A DNA stretch of 38,819 bases. Source: Dysgonamonadaceae bacterium (GTDB lineage Bacteria > Bacteroidota > Bacteroidia > Bacteroidales > Azobacteroidaceae). The position numbers and the translations under genes are program-made. The DNA lies in assembly GCA_031275735.1 (NCBI GenBank), contig JAISOJ010000056.1, positions 1 through 38,819 on the forward strand, given 5' to 3'. Positions 24,368 through 34,651 of the stretch are shown here, piece by piece. Below the pieces are notes generated by a model, which saw only the letters and a list, made by a program, of their open reading frames with translations, searched no databases and had not been told where the DNA came from. The number at the start of each line of letters is the position of its first letter. The stretch's first letter is position 1.

Positions 24368-26365
24368 TTAGAAAACCGGACCCGGCTTCATACCTTTTTG
24401 TAACATCTTTTTAACGGATGTTTTACCTTGAACGGCAAAGTTGTTTTTTAAACATTTTTGTTTTTTAGCCACAGAATCTTTTTTCAAGATTTTACTTGTC
24501 AACTGCCGAGAAACGGTATTTTTCTGTGTCAAAGCTCGTTCTTTGGACTGAGGAGTAAATTTCAAGTTGTAATATCCGTCAACCCAACCACCTGCAGCGT
24601 CACTTCTGAGGAGATAACCGTCCGCTTCAGATGTCGCTGTCATTATCAGATTACCAGCCATATTGAAATTAAAGTCCATAGTAGCAGTTGTACTGACATC
24701 GCCTTCGGGAGTAGTGGTATATAAGGTAATATCAAACGTTTCATAATCAGCCAATTCTTGCGGGGCGATAGACAATGTACTTGTCCCCGGATCAAATGTA
24801 GCCTTTACTTCTTCGGCAAGATCAATACCTGTGATTACAAATGTATTTTCCGATTCTCCGGCGGCAATTGTAACGTCCATATCAGCATCGGGGTAGCCGG
24901 CAAACTGACTTGATGCAGTTAATTTGTAATTGCCTTGGAAATCGGTTATTGCATACGAAACCGGATCTTTTGAATAGTAGAACGTTTCGGCAAATTCGCC
25001 TACAACCGTTCCGTCTTCGTAATGGAATTTTAATCCGAAAGTATAAATTGTAACACCTTTATTGCTAATTTGTACACTCGATTCAATATTGTCACTTGGA
25101 GATATATAAATATCATTTCCATACACTTTTCTACCTGTTTCCTGTCCTGTAGGAATAGAAATAGACTTACCGTTGTAATAAAATGCTAATCCAAAACCAT
25201 CTGCATATAAATTTGCCAAATAGAACAAATCTTTATATTCGCTTTCTTCATTATCCGGATCAATATCTATTGCTTTTGAAAAACTCTGACTCCAACTTTC
25301 ACTGTATGCAGCAGATTCGAATTCGCTTACAACTCCTTCTATTTCTTCATATTCAATTCCGTTAAAATCATCTATTTTCAGATTAGCCGCAATATATGCC
25401 GCTTTGGTTGTGTAAATAATCGTTGGAGTGGAACATGGATATTTACCTCCATTGTTGTAATTTTCCATACTTACGTACAGTGAATTTGCAGGGAAAGTAA
25501 TTATATCTCCGTCTTCTCCTTTTTCATAAATCCCCAAAGGATAAGAATCAATATCGGTGGACAAATTACCATAAATAGAGCCGATGCTGAACATTCCGTC
25601 ACCCCATGTAACGCCTAATTCGCAAGGAGCCATAGAAACGTTCCCGTCTTTATCTATTTCAATAACGGTGTAATAATTTTTCGTTTCATCTACATCTCCC
25701 GGCCAATTATAATAATAACCGTTATATATGCCGTCGGCATCCGCTTCCGGTATATATTCATCGCCTTGCCAAGCGCCGGGGGTCGCAACCCTGTACGCAT
25801 TTTTAAAACGATAACGCACGGCATTTCCTACCTCTGCTTTTTCAGTTTCTACATACATCGGAAGTTGGCCTACTCCATAAAAAGTAAGGAATGTTCCGTC
25901 GACATATACAAACGGGTCTACTACATTCCATTTGATACGCGTTACATTTGTTGACAAAAAAGGAGATGCTTGGGCATATTCATCCACAAATTCACTTCCC
26001 GAAACAGACAATTTCAAGTTGTAAGTAATCCCTTCGGCAGCTGTTGGGAAAGTTACCGTAAATGTTGTTACTTTTTCCTTGTCGGCAAAAGCCGCTTTTT
26101 CAGGAACAACAAATACATCTTCATCGTTTACGTCTACTGTAATAGGCACTTCAATATCTCCAACCGAATCGGTACGGGCAATCGTAATTGTTATTTCAGT
26201 CGGTTCGGTGGGTTCCAATTCCACAGTCGCCTGATTGTTTGTCGGAAAATATATTCCCTTGCAATTTTCGGGAGTAACAGGCGATGTTTCCCGTTCGGGG
26301 ATGTCCTCTGTACAAGCGGCAAAACCGAACAATATCAAACTTATTGCTAAAATACATTGTTTCAT
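24368..26365 (-). CDS. SusCD-associated surface lipoprotein with basic C-terminal tail
   Basis: The 665-aa protein has a lipoprotein signal (LILFGFAACTED, Cys18). Residues ~45-130 form a Calx-beta/cadherin-like Ig fold (VELEPTEPTEITITIARTDS onward), and the rest is beta-rich without a fold I recognise. Its place, 30 nt after susD in the same operon, suggests a surface ligand-binding protein that helps SusCD, like SusE/SusF in position but not clearly in sequence. The last ~59 residues (607-665, SKERALTQK to MKPGPVF) are unusual: 14 Lys and 2 Arg against two acidic residues, while the protein before it is strongly acidic. The tail may be a real extension, or result from a frameshift or fusion near 24545. 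Confidence 0.7.
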   Translation of the reverse strand: MKQCILAISLILFGFAACTEDIPERETSPVTPENCKGIYFPTNNQATVELEPTEPTEITITIARTDSVGDIEVPITVDVNDEDVFVVPEKAAFADKEKVTTFTVTFPTAAEGITYNLKLSVSGSEFVDEYAQASPFLSTNVTRIKWNVVDPFVYVDGTFLTFYGVGQLPMYVETEKAEVGNAVRYRFKNAYRVATPGAWQGDEYIPEADADGIYNGYYYNWPGDVDETKNYYTVIEIDKDGNVSMAPCELGVTWGDGMFSIGSIYGNLSTDIDSYPLGIYEKGEDGDIITFPANSLYVSMENYNNGGKYPCSTPTIIYTTKAAYIAANLKIDDFNGIEYEEIEGVVSEFESAAYSESWSQSFSKAIDIDPDNEESEYKDLFYLANLYADGFGLAFYYNGKSISIPTGQETGRKVYGNDIYISPSDNIESSVQISNKGVTIYTFGLKFHYEDGTVVGEFAETFYYSKDPVSYAITDFQGNYKLTASSQFAGYPDADMDVTIAAGESENTFVITGIDLAEEVKATFDPGTSTLSIAPQELADYETFDITLYTTTPEGDVSTTATMDFNFNMAGNLIMTATSEADGYLLRSDAAGGWVDGYYNLKFTPQSKERALTQKNTVSRQLTSKILKKDSVAKKQKCLKNNFAVQGKTSVKKMLQKGMKPGPVF

Positions 26366-26395
26366 AATCTAATTTTTTACTTAATTTAACAAAAT

Positions 26396-28018
26396 TTAGT
26401 CTGTAACGCCATCTTTCAGGTTAGCTCCGTCTCCTTCAAAAGGTTGAGTTCCTCCTGTATTTTGTATCACCTCCGGATTACTATTGGTTTCCTGTTGCGG
26501 AAAACGCAACAGCAACCATGGATCGTTAGCTGCAATGTTGAACTGGAAAGCGGGAGACAAATTGGACTCTTTTCCGGGTATCACCCTTACCATATTTTTG
26601 TTCAACCGCATAATATCGGACATGGCAAATCCTTCTCCCCAAAGTTCGATACGGCGTTGTTTCCAAACTTCATTTTGGAGAGCTTCACCTGATGCTGCCG
26701 GGCAAACATACGACGGATTACGATACGTTTTCACAAAATTTTCAAGCACGCTTTTACCGTTGCCTCCGCTCATTGCCAATGCTTCGGCCTTGATCAGGAT
26801 CATTTCTTCGGCACGCATGATACACCAGTCGCCTGCATTCGTCGTGCTGCCGGGGCCGCCATATTGTGCGAATTTTACATTCGTATAAGGAAGGAATTTT
26901 ACTTTTACACCTTCAATTTCCAATGTTGCTATATTGTTGCCGCTAACGCCCGCCCATGTTACGGAAGCCAGGTTTTTGGAACGCAAATCTCCATCTACCC
27001 ACCATCCTTTACGTACGTCGGTATCCGGGATTATATCGAACAAAATTTTATTTATGGTTTTATAACAACCAACAGCAGCAGTGTAAGAGTCTCCGGAAAA
27101 TGAACTTATCTTAGCCGGCCACGAGGGATAGGCATCAGGAACTTTGTCAGGGCCTATCAGTAATCCCCACATCCAGTTATGATCGTTTGCATCAATAAAT
27201 CCGGGTTTGGAAATTTCTGCTGTCGAATAAGGTTCATATCCGTTTAAAGCTTTATCGGCATCATTAGCTGCATCTTCCCAGTTTTCCATATAAAGATTGG
27301 CACGGGCGCGTAATCCGTAAGCTACATTCTGATCAACTTCCGCTTTGGATGTGCGGGTATATCCTTCCAATCCTTCAATGGCGGCGTTCAAATCGTCCAT
27401 AATCAATTTGTACAAATCTCTTAGCGATGAACGGGGAATAGAAGCGGAAATATCGCCGCTTACAATCGGCACCGAAGGTTCATCTTCATGACCTTTGTAT
27501 TTGAATTGATAGTAGGGGGCTAAACTCAAATAATCGAATGCCCTTACTGCTTGCGCCTGCGCACGGTAAATTTTCAGAGTAGGGTTATCCGTATCCTCGG
27601 CAATAGAAGAGAGAATGCTGTTGGCTGCTTGAATTTGTTTGTAAAAAACAGCAAAGCGCATATAGGGATTAGCATACGTTTCGGTACGATCGCTGTAATC
27701 ACTGGAAACCGTAAACCAATTGTAACCGTCATCGACACAAGTCATATCAGGACCGTTTAGATCTTGAGAGAGACATACCGCCGGATAGCCGAAATCATCA
27801 TCTCTACTTTGCACACTCCCATAGATACAATACTGTTTTCCTATAACATCATACATGCCGGATATTTGAGCTGCCACACGTTCGGGAACTGCATCTCCAA
27901 TCGTTTTATTCTGGTCGACGGTAACAGATCCACCTTCAGGCAAAGTATCCAAATCACTGCAAGAATACAATAAAGCAAATCCTGCAAGAATAATTCCTGT
28001 TTTATTTATATGTTTCAT
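26396..28018 (-). CDS. SusD/RagB-family outer-membrane lipoprotein
   Basis: SusD proteins are the lids that capture substrates above the SusC pore. The 540-aa protein has a lipoprotein signal (GFALLYSCSD, Cys20). Typical family features include the TPR-like helices (FYKQIQAANSILSSI, RAQAQAVRAFDYLSLAPYYQ, ARANLYMENWEDAANDADKAL). The C-terminal block is AEEMILIKAEALAMSG ... EVWKQRRIELWGEGFAMSDIMRLNK. It starts 24 nt after the susC stop, in one operon with it. The substrate cannot be read from sequence; no glycosidase or peptidase lies in the operon. Confidence 0.96.
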   Translation of the reverse strand: MKHINKTGIILAGFALLYSCSDLDTLPEGGSVTVDQNKTIGDAVPERVAAQISGMYDVIGKQYCIYGSVQSRDDDFGYPAVCLSQDLNGPDMTCVDDGYNWFTVSSDYSDRTETYANPYMRFAVFYKQIQAANSILSSIAEDTDNPTLKIYRAQAQAVRAFDYLSLAPYYQFKYKGHEDEPSVPIVSGDISASIPRSSLRDLYKLIMDDLNAAIEGLEGYTRTSKAEVDQNVAYGLRARANLYMENWEDAANDADKALNGYEPYSTAEISKPGFIDANDHNWMWGLLIGPDKVPDAYPSWPAKISSFSGDSYTAAVGCYKTINKILFDIIPDTDVRKGWWVDGDLRSKNLASVTWAGVSGNNIATLEIEGVKVKFLPYTNVKFAQYGGPGSTTNAGDWCIMRAEEMILIKAEALAMSGGNGKSVLENFVKTYRNPSYVCPAASGEALQNEVWKQRRIELWGEGFAMSDIMRLNKNMVRVIPGKESNLSPAFQFNIAANDPWLLLRFPQQETNSNPEVIQNTGGTQPFEGDGANLKDGVTD

Positions 28019-28042
28019 ATTCTTTTTTACTTTTTGCGTTAA

Positions 28043-31000
28043 TTAAAATGTAATTGAAATTCCACCCGAAACGGTACGCAATAAACTGTATACACTGCCC
28101 GATGAATAATCCGAAGTAGTGCTTCCTAAAGCAATATTGGCGCGAGGGTCAAATCCCTGACGGGCAGAAAATAAAGCCAGATTGTCGCCGGAAACGAAAA
28201 GACGCAGAGTTGCAATATTTGCTTTTTTAAGCCATCTTTCCGAAAAAGTATAACCTAAGGTAGCGCTGTTCAAATTCAGGTAATTGGAACTGGTCAGGAA
28301 ACGTGACGATGTCAACTGACGGGTATCATCGGATGATGCCAGACGGGGAATACTTGCATCCGGATTTTCGGGAGTCCAGGATTGGAGAATATCTTTATGC
28401 CAATTATAACCCGACATACTGCTTTGTCCCGAATGCATCAATTCCTGATAAATATCATCATACAAACGACCTCCCAACTGATAGGCAAATTGAAGGCTAA
28501 AGTCGAAACCATAAGCTTTAACGGTGGTTCCGAAGCCTCCATACCAGGGAGCGTACGTTGCACCTAAATCCGTTTGTTTGGCCTTATTCTTATCGTCGGT
28601 TGTTGTAAAATCGCCATTATCCGGATCAACATAAAAGAGCTCTTTCCCCGTAGTTTTGTCTATCCCTGCATGTTCAAGCATATAAGCGTTATAAATGGAG
28701 CCGCCTTTTTTCAGGATATACGTACTCGTTTTAATGTCGCCGGTAATACTTGCCGAAGCGGGAATGTTGGTGATTTCATTGTGAAACCAGGTGAGATTGG
28801 CAAAAACATCCCATTCGACATTCTGATTTTTGAATACAATGCCTGTTAAATCAATTTCCGCGCCATGATTAATCATATCCAAGGCATTGATAGGCATTGT
28901 GCGGAATCCCGAACTTGCAGGAAGCGGTTTATTATACAACATATCCTTGGTAGTGCGGTAAAAATATTCAAGGCTACCGTTTAAACGACTATTGAACAAT
29001 TCAAAATCGGCGCCGCCGTTCCAGGAATAAGATGTTTCCCAACTAATATCTTTATTTCCCTTAATGATAGGAACAAGGGAAAAGGCGTCATTCCCGTCAT
29101 TTTGGATTTCAAATTGGTCGGCATAATTGTAATAGTTCGTTAAGGATAATTTATCATTACCCTGTACGCCATAACTGATTTTCAATTTCAACATATTTAC
29201 TTTTTCTTTGAGTGAAGAAAAGAAATCTTCTTTGCTGATCAACCATGCCAAACCGGCGCTGCCAAAATTACCCCAACGATTATCGGGATGAAACCGGGAA
29301 GACGCATCGCGACGATACGAAGCGCTTGCAAAATATTTTTCATCATAATTATACTGAATCCGGCTCAAGAAACCTTGTGTAGCATACTTGTCGGTAGAAG
29401 AATACATATCGGATGGCGGCCACTGGATACCATTGCTGAGTTCGCCTACCCACGGATTATACAAATTTTGCCGTGTTCCTCCCAAAGTTTGCATGGTCCA
29501 TCCGAAAGACTCGAAACCGGCCAATATATCGAAGTTATGAACATTATCAAACGTTTTCGTATAATTTGCCAAATATTGTTGATTAATTTCGACGTCCCGG
29601 TCATGTTCTACTTCTGCTATACCGCCTGCTCCGGCAGCGCCGCCATGGAAAGGATTGTAAAGATAACTGTATCGCCGGTTGAGTAAATTTGCTCCTAAAT
29701 TCGCAGTAATCGTTAATCCTTCGACGGGAGTAAGAACAGCATACCACTTGGATATAAGAGCGTCCGTCAAGGTACTGTATTTGTCTAATGCCAATGAACC
29801 CAAAGGATTTGACATAGGTAAAAAACTACGTGTAAAATTAGTGGTATTACCATAGTCGTACATGGTTTGTCCCTGCTCATCTCTCAAAATATAGGGATTC
29901 CCTTTTTCATCCAAGCTTCGCATATACATGGGATAAACAGGAGCAATCATGTTGGTATTGTAAAACAAATTACCGCTCGAACCCCAATCGGTTTGCAAAG
30001 GAGGCGCTTTCATGTCGTATTGAGTTACAGCTATACTGGATCCTACTTTCAACCATTTTTTTGCCTGGTAATCTGCTTTAGCCAAACCCGAAAAACGAGT
30101 AAACCCGGAGGAAGGAATAATCCCTTTGTCATCCAGATAACCGACCGAGAGGTAATAATTCAGCTTATCGGTGGAACCCGATACTGAAACATTATATTCC
30201 TGACGCAGGTTTCCGCCGCTAAAGGTTTCCTTATACCAATCATCCGGCGTATAATAATATTCACCGTCATAATAACCGAGCGTAGCATTCGGATTCAGTT
30301 TGAAATTCATCCCGATTAGTTTCTCACCTTCAGGAACCGTATAAACCAAATATTTAGCCCCTCCGCTACCGGCATACAAAGTAGCATCGGCATATGCGTA
30401 GGCATCGGATGCCGAAAAACCATTGTATGCTCTTGAATTATACAACGATTTGTATAAAGTTTCGTAATACATGCCCGGATCGGTCATTACAGCATAGTTG
30501 GGCACAGCCCTGCTGTTCGACCCCCATTTGGCATCTACGGTAATTTTAGCATCGCGCGTATTCCCTTTTTTGGTAGTAACAAGTACTACTCCATTGGCGC
30601 CGCGAGCGCCATAAATAGCATTGGCAGCTGCATCCTTCAATATGGTTATACTTTCAATATCGGCCGAATTGATACTGGAAATATTTCCTTCAAAAGGCGT
30701 TCCATCAACCACATATAACGGAGAACTACTTGCGCTGAACGAACCGAAACCACGAATACGAATTGTTGCTGCCGTACCCGGTTGACCACCGCCTGTATTG
30801 GAAACTTGTACTCCAGCAGTTTGTCCCGACAACGCATTGGTTATATTCGATACCGAACGAGCAGCCAATTTATCACTTTTGACAATAGAGGCCGAGCCGG
30901 TAAACGAACTTTTCTTCGCTGTTCCATACGCTACCACAATCACTTCGTCCAAAATAGACTCTAAGGGCAGGAGTGTAACCGTTACATTCGAAACTGCTTC

Positions 31001-31249
31001 CACTTCCTGATCCTGTTTCCCAAGAAACTTTATAACAAGCGTCTGAGTCGAAGCTGGAACATTCAATGTAAATTTACCATCCAAATCGGTCGCCGTGCCT
31101 ACCGATGCATTTCCCTTAACTACAACCGAGGCCCCAATCACAGGTTCTCCGGTTTCATCCACCACGGTTCCGGAAACCTGTTTGTTTTGGGCGATTGCCA
31201 AACTCACGCTTGTTAAAAAGCATGTAAACAATAAAGCCAATCTTTTCAT
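28043..31249 (-). CDS. SusC/RagA-family TonB-dependent outer-membrane transporter
   Basis: SusC proteins form the 22-stranded import barrel that is energised by TonB. The 1068-aa protein has a signal peptide (to ~21, ending LAIAQ). A carboxypeptidase-regulatory-like domain follows (~24-95, VSGTVVDETGEPVIGASVVVKG), then a TonB-box-like DEVIVVAYG at 101-109. The plug (~115-230) contains the SusC signature ADIESITILKDAAANAIYGARGANGVVLVTTKKG, and the barrel ends with an aromatic residue (GGISITF). No N-terminal extension for anti-sigma signalling is present. It heads a three-gene operon. Its predicted promoter is far upstream, so the transcript would carry a ~480-nt leader including the dinucleotide tract at 31451-31526. 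Confidence 0.97.
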   Translation of the reverse strand: MKRLALLFTCFLTSVSLAIAQNKQVSGTVVDETGEPVIGASVVVKGNASVGTATDLDGKFTLNVPASTQTLVIKFLGKQDQEVEAVSNVTVTLLPLESILDEVIVVAYGTAKKSSFTGSASIVKSDKLAARSVSNITNALSGQTAGVQVSNTGGGQPGTAATIRIRGFGSFSASSSPLYVVDGTPFEGNISSINSADIESITILKDAAANAIYGARGANGVVLVTTKKGNTRDAKITVDAKWGSNSRAVPNYAVMTDPGMYYETLYKSLYNSRAYNGFSASDAYAYADATLYAGSGGAKYLVYTVPEGEKLIGMNFKLNPNATLGYYDGEYYYTPDDWYKETFSGGNLRQEYNVSVSGSTDKLNYYLSVGYLDDKGIIPSSGFTRFSGLAKADYQAKKWLKVGSSIAVTQYDMKAPPLQTDWGSSGNLFYNTNMIAPVYPMYMRSLDEKGNPYILRDEQGQTMYDYGNTTNFTRSFLPMSNPLGSLALDKYSTLTDALISKWYAVLTPVEGLTITANLGANLLNRRYSYLYNPFHGGAAGAGGIAEVEHDRDVEINQQYLANYTKTFDNVHNFDILAGFESFGWTMQTLGGTRQNLYNPWVGELSNGIQWPPSDMYSSTDKYATQGFLSRIQYNYDEKYFASASYRRDASSRFHPDNRWGNFGSAGLAWLISKEDFFSSLKEKVNMLKLKISYGVQGNDKLSLTNYYNYADQFEIQNDGNDAFSLVPIIKGNKDISWETSYSWNGGADFELFNSRLNGSLEYFYRTTKDMLYNKPLPASSGFRTMPINALDMINHGAEIDLTGIVFKNQNVEWDVFANLTWFHNEITNIPASASITGDIKTSTYILKKGGSIYNAYMLEHAGIDKTTGKELFYVDPDNGDFTTTDDKNKAKQTDLGATYAPWYGGFGTTVKAYGFDFSLQFAYQLGGRLYDDIYQELMHSGQSSMSGYNWHKDILQSWTPENPDASIPRLASSDDTRQLTSSRFLTSSNYLNLNSATLGYTFSERWLKKANIATLRLFVSGDNLALFSARQGFDPRANIALGSTTSDYSSGSVYSLLRTVSGGISITF

Positions 31250-31448
31250 AAATTTTACTTTAAATTAAACACTATTATTTAAACAACTCACTATAATTAA
31301 AATATTTATACGAAATAAAAGTAAGAGAAAACAAACAAATGCTTTCCGAAAACAAAAGCAAAAAAAGATATAGGGAAAACGGCTTAACTTTTGGATAAAA
31401 AAGCAAGCTGTATTTGTTTTTTTGGAAAATTTTTTGTAAATTACGCCG

Positions 31449-31627
<179 letters not shown>

Positions 31628-31738
31628 TACTCATAATCAAATAAAAAATACATATTGTTTGATAACTCCCATCAAATACAATCAAATTTCGTAAAAAAGA
31701 GAATAATACCTATTATATTGACATGTATATTGGAACAA

Positions 31739-31770
31739 CAAAGATAAGTAATCTTTTTTAATTATCCAAA
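31739..31770 (-). promoter_or_regulatory. Predicted promoter of the susC operon
   Basis: Minus-strand TTTG (31767-31770) and TATCTTTG (31739-31746) are separated by 20 nt, an ideal Bacteroidota promoter. It lies about 70 nt beyond the trmD stop and reads toward susC. I saw no equally good match closer to susC. Confidence 0.7.
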
Positions 31771-31837
31771 AAAAATTTCAAAAAAAACAAAAACAAACAA
31801 AAAAAAAGGCACTTTTACAAAAAAATTACACTTTTTG

Positions 31838-32509
31838 TCACTGCAAATCCGGACGCAAACGTTTTGTTCGTTCAAGGGATTGATGTAATTCCCATTCGCG
31901 TATTTTAGCTTCATGCCCGGAAAGAAGAATTTCCGGCGCCTTCCACCCTTTATAATCAAAAGGACGGGTAAAAACAGGGGGGGCCAATAAATTATCCTGA
32001 AAAGAATCGGATAAGGCGGATTGTTCATCGCCAATGGCGCCCGGAATTAAGCGAACAATGGCGTCGGACATAACCATTGCCGCCAATTCGCCTCCGGTTA
32101 AAACATAGTCGCCAATGGATATTTCCCTTGTGACGAGGTGCTCGCGAATCCGGTAATCAATGCCTTTATAATGTCCGCAAAGGATAATCAGATTTTGGCA
32201 TAAAGAAAGTTGATTAGCCATATACTGGCAAAAAGTTTCCCCGTCGGGCGAAGTATAAATTACTTCGTCGTATGTTCGTTGTTCTTTCAAAAAAGTAATC
32301 GCCCGGTCGATGGGTTCGCATTGCAAAACCATACCGGCTTGTCCGCCGAAAGGATAATCGTCCACCCGCCGGTGTTTATCTAAAGAATAATCCCGCAGGT
32401 TGTGAACGTAAATTTCTACTAGTCTTTTTTCTTGCGCCCTCTTCAGAATAGAAGTGTTCAGCGGACTTTCCATTATTTCAGGAAGGACGGTTATAATATC
32501 GATTCTCAC
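31838..32509 (-). CDS. trmD: tRNA (guanine-N1-)-methyltransferase
   Basis: TrmD methylates G37 of tRNAs using S-adenosylmethionine, preventing frameshifting. The 223-aa SPOUT-class enzyme has [12 protein letters not shown] at the start, [18 protein letters not shown], the knot motifs [13 protein letters not shown] and [29 protein letters not shown]. The C-terminal [15 protein letters not shown] block is also present. Length is normal. It is divergent from dsbD with its start only ~70 nt from the dsbD promoter; no strong -7 element was found for it in that gap. Confidence 0.97.
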   Translation of the reverse strand: MRIDIITVLPEIMESPLNTSILKRAQEKRLVEIYVHNLRDYSLDKHRRVDDYPFGGQAGMVLQCEPIDRAITFLKEQRTYDEVIYTSPDGETFCQYMANQLSLCQNLIILCGHYKGIDYRIREHLVTREISIGDYVLTGGELAAMVMSDAIVRLIPGAIGDEQSALSDSFQDNLLAPPVFTRPFDYKGWKAPEILLSGHEAKIREWELHQSLERTKRLRPDLQ

Positions 32510-32555
32510 TTTAAAACTTGAATTTTTCTTTTATTCCAAAATATAAAAAAGAATT

Positions 32556-32585
32556 TTGTCATGCATCTATTAATTTATACCTTTG
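32556..32585 (+). promoter_or_regulatory. Promoter of the dsbD-like gene
   Basis: TTG (32556-32558) and TACCTTTG (32578-32585) have a 19-nt spacer. The ATG at 32608 follows 22 nt later, which also supports that start over the longer open frame beginning at 32518. Confidence 0.75.
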
Positions 32586-32607
32586 CAAAATTAAACAATT
32601 AATTAGT

Positions 32608-34650
32608 ATGAAAAAGTGTTTTAATATTTTTATTTTTCTTTTATTTGTATGTTTATCTGCTTTTTCGCAGACACAAGAACCTGTCAAGTGGAAAATTTCT
32701 TTCAACGAAACCGGCGAAATTTTATTTGCAACTTCAATCACATCCGGCTGGCATATCTACGGCATGGATCTTCCTTCGGGCGGCCCGAACCCAACTTCTT
32801 TTATCTTTGAAAAAATAGAAGGGTCTCAACTATCAGGTAAACCTTTTACCTCTACAAAATTGAAAACCGAATACGATGATCTGTTCGGAATGAGTGTAAG
32901 CTGGTATATAGGTAATCCTATTTTTATTCAAAAACTGAAAATAACCGACCCGGAGCATTTCAGCATCAGCGGTTATATCGATTATATGAGTTGTAATGAC
33001 GAATCTTGTATGGTTGGAAAAGAAGAGTTTGCTTTTTCTAAAAAAGACTTACCGCCCTCGCTGGCTTCAATAAAACCGGAAGCAAAAGAACAAAAAACGG
33101 CTATACTTGCCGATACGGAGAGCGGAGAACGGAGAGCAGAGAATGGAGAAGGGGAAATAGCTAGTGGTGAAACAATTGACTTAACTAATGAAGGAGTCAA
33201 AGAAACCGAAAATACTTCCGAGCTATGGGCGCCGGTCATCGACGAATTACGAAAATACGGAACCGATGGTTCATCCGAAAATAAATCTTGGCTGGGAATC
33301 TTTCTTCTCTGTTTTGGAGGTGGATTCGTTGCTTTATTAACGCCTTGTGTCTGGCCAATTATCCCTATGACGGTTAGTTTCTTTTTAAAACGATCCAAAT
33401 CCAACCGTAAAAAAGCAGTTACCGACGCGATCACTTACGGTTTATCCATCATGGTTATTTATTTAGTACTTGGTTTATTAATTACCATCCTTTTTGGAGC
33501 CAGCGCTTTGAATGACTTGGCGACCAACGCCTTGTTCAATCTGTTATTTTTTGCTTTATTAGTACTTTTTGCCATTTCTTTTTTCGGCGCTTTCGAATTA
33601 ACTTTACCTGCTTCATGGACTACCAAAATGGATAGTAAAGCAGAATCTACAACCGGTTTAATCAGCATTTTCTTTATGGCTTTCACTTTGGTACTGGTAT
33701 CATTTTCATGTACAGGGCCGATTATCGGAAGTTTGCTGGTACAAGCAGCCGGTATGGGAAATATCATCGGGCCGGCGATCGGCATGTTCGGATTCGGACT
33801 GGCATTAGCCATCCCTTTCGCTCTTTTTGCTATCTTCCCTTCTTGGCTGCAAAACCTTCCTAAATCGGGAGGCTGGCTCAATTCCGTTAAAGTCGTATTG
33901 GGATTTTTAGAATTGGCTTTGGCTCTTAAATTCTTATCAGTAGCTGATTTAGCTTATGGATGGAGATTATTGGACAGGGAAGTTTTTCTGGTATTGTGGA
34001 TTATCATTTTTGTTTTGTTGGGATTGTATTTATTGGGTAAAATCAGGTTTTCGCACGACAGCGACTTAAAGCATGTCGGCGTCGTACGATTGTTCCTTTC
34101 CATTCTTTCGTTTGCTTTTGCCGTTTATATGGTTCCGGGACTATGGGGTGCACCCTTAAAAGCTATCAGCGCTTTCCCTCCCCCACTCTACACTCAGGAC
34201 TTTAATTTGTATGACGGCGAAGTGCATCCTCAGTTTCGCGATTACGACGATGGAATGGCTTATGCAAAAAAACACAAGAAACCGGTTATGATCGACTTTA
34301 CCGGTTTTGGCTGTGTCAATTGCCGAGAAATGGAAGCAGCCGTATGGTCCGATCCGCGCGTGAAAGGAATTATTGACAACGATTATGTTTTGATATCTCT
34401 TTATGTGGACGATAAAGCCAAATTACCGGAAACTGTCGAGATAGAAGAATATGGAAAAATAAGCAAATTGAGAACTATCGGCGATAAATGGAGTTATCTA
34501 CAGAGATACAAATTCGGAGCAAATGCCCAACCTTTTTATGTATTATTGGATAACGACGGAAAACCGTTGGCGCCTTCCCGCGCATATAATAAAAACATTG
34601 AAGAATACATTCGCTTTTTAAAAGAGGGAATAACTCAATATAATAAGTGA
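32608..34650 (+). CDS. dsbD: DsbD-family thiol:disulfide interchange protein
   Basis: DsbD carries reducing power from cytoplasmic thioredoxin to the periplasm. The 680-aa protein has a signal peptide (MKKCFNIFIFLLFVCLSAFSQ) and an N-terminal DsbD-alpha-like beta domain (~25-150). The membrane domain has about eight segments and conserved cysteines at 247 (LLTPCVWPIIPM) and 368 (SFSCTGPIIG). The C-terminal thioredoxin-like domain has the active site C569-V-N-C572 (GFGCVNCREME). All redox cysteines of the membrane and C-terminal domains are present. The linker at residues ~170-182 is encoded by a heptanucleotide repeat. It is followed after 1 nt by the cytidylyltransferase-kinase gene. Confidence 0.93.
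   Translation: MKKCFNIFIFLLFVCLSAFSQTQEPVKWKISFNETGEILFATSITSGWHIYGMDLPSGGPNPTSFIFEKIEGSQLSGKPFTSTKLKTEYDDLFGMSVSWYIGNPIFIQKLKITDPEHFSISGYIDYMSCNDESCMVGKEEFAFSKKDLPPSLASIKPEAKEQKTAILADTESGERRAENGEGEIASGETIDLTNEGVKETENTSELWAPVIDELRKYGTDGSSENKSWLGIFLLCFGGGFVALLTPCVWPIIPMTVSFFLKRSKSNRKKAVTDAITYGLSIMVIYLVLGLLITILFGASALNDLATNALFNLLFFALLVLFAISFFGAFELTLPASWTTKMDSKAESTTGLISIFFMAFTLVLVSFSCTGPIIGSLLVQAAGMGNIIGPAIGMFGFGLALAIPFALFAIFPSWLQNLPKSGGWLNSVKVVLGFLELALALKFLSVADLAYGWRLLDREVFLVLWIIIFVLLGLYLLGKIRFSHDSDLKHVGVVRLFLSILSFAFAVYMVPGLWGAPLKAISAFPPPLYTQDFNLYDGEVHPQFRDYDDGMAYAKKHKKPVMIDFTGFGCVNCREMEAAVWSDPRVKGIIDNDYVLISLYVDDKAKLPETVEIEEYGKISKLRTIGDKWSYLQRYKFGANAQPFYVLLDNDGKPLAPSRAYNKNIEEYIRFLKEGITQYNK
33117..33151 (+). 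repeat. Five heptanucleotide repeats inside dsbD
   Basis: GGAGAGC, GGAGAAC, GGAGAGC, AGAGAAT and GGAGAAG follow in tandem. They encode a hydrophilic Glu/Arg/Gly linker between the N-terminal and membrane domains. Seven is not a multiple of three, so loss or gain of a single unit would shift the frame. Confidence 0.8.
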
Positions 34651-34651
34651 A

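Noticed and set aside
28303-30964. Several plus-strand open frames of 60-130 codons opposite susC
   Set aside because: They are antisense to a clear SusC gene, lack family motifs, and follow from the codon pattern of the real gene.
32518-32607. 30-codon N-terminal extension of dsbD
   Set aside because: It would cover the promoter, and the signal peptide begins exactly at the ATG at 32608.
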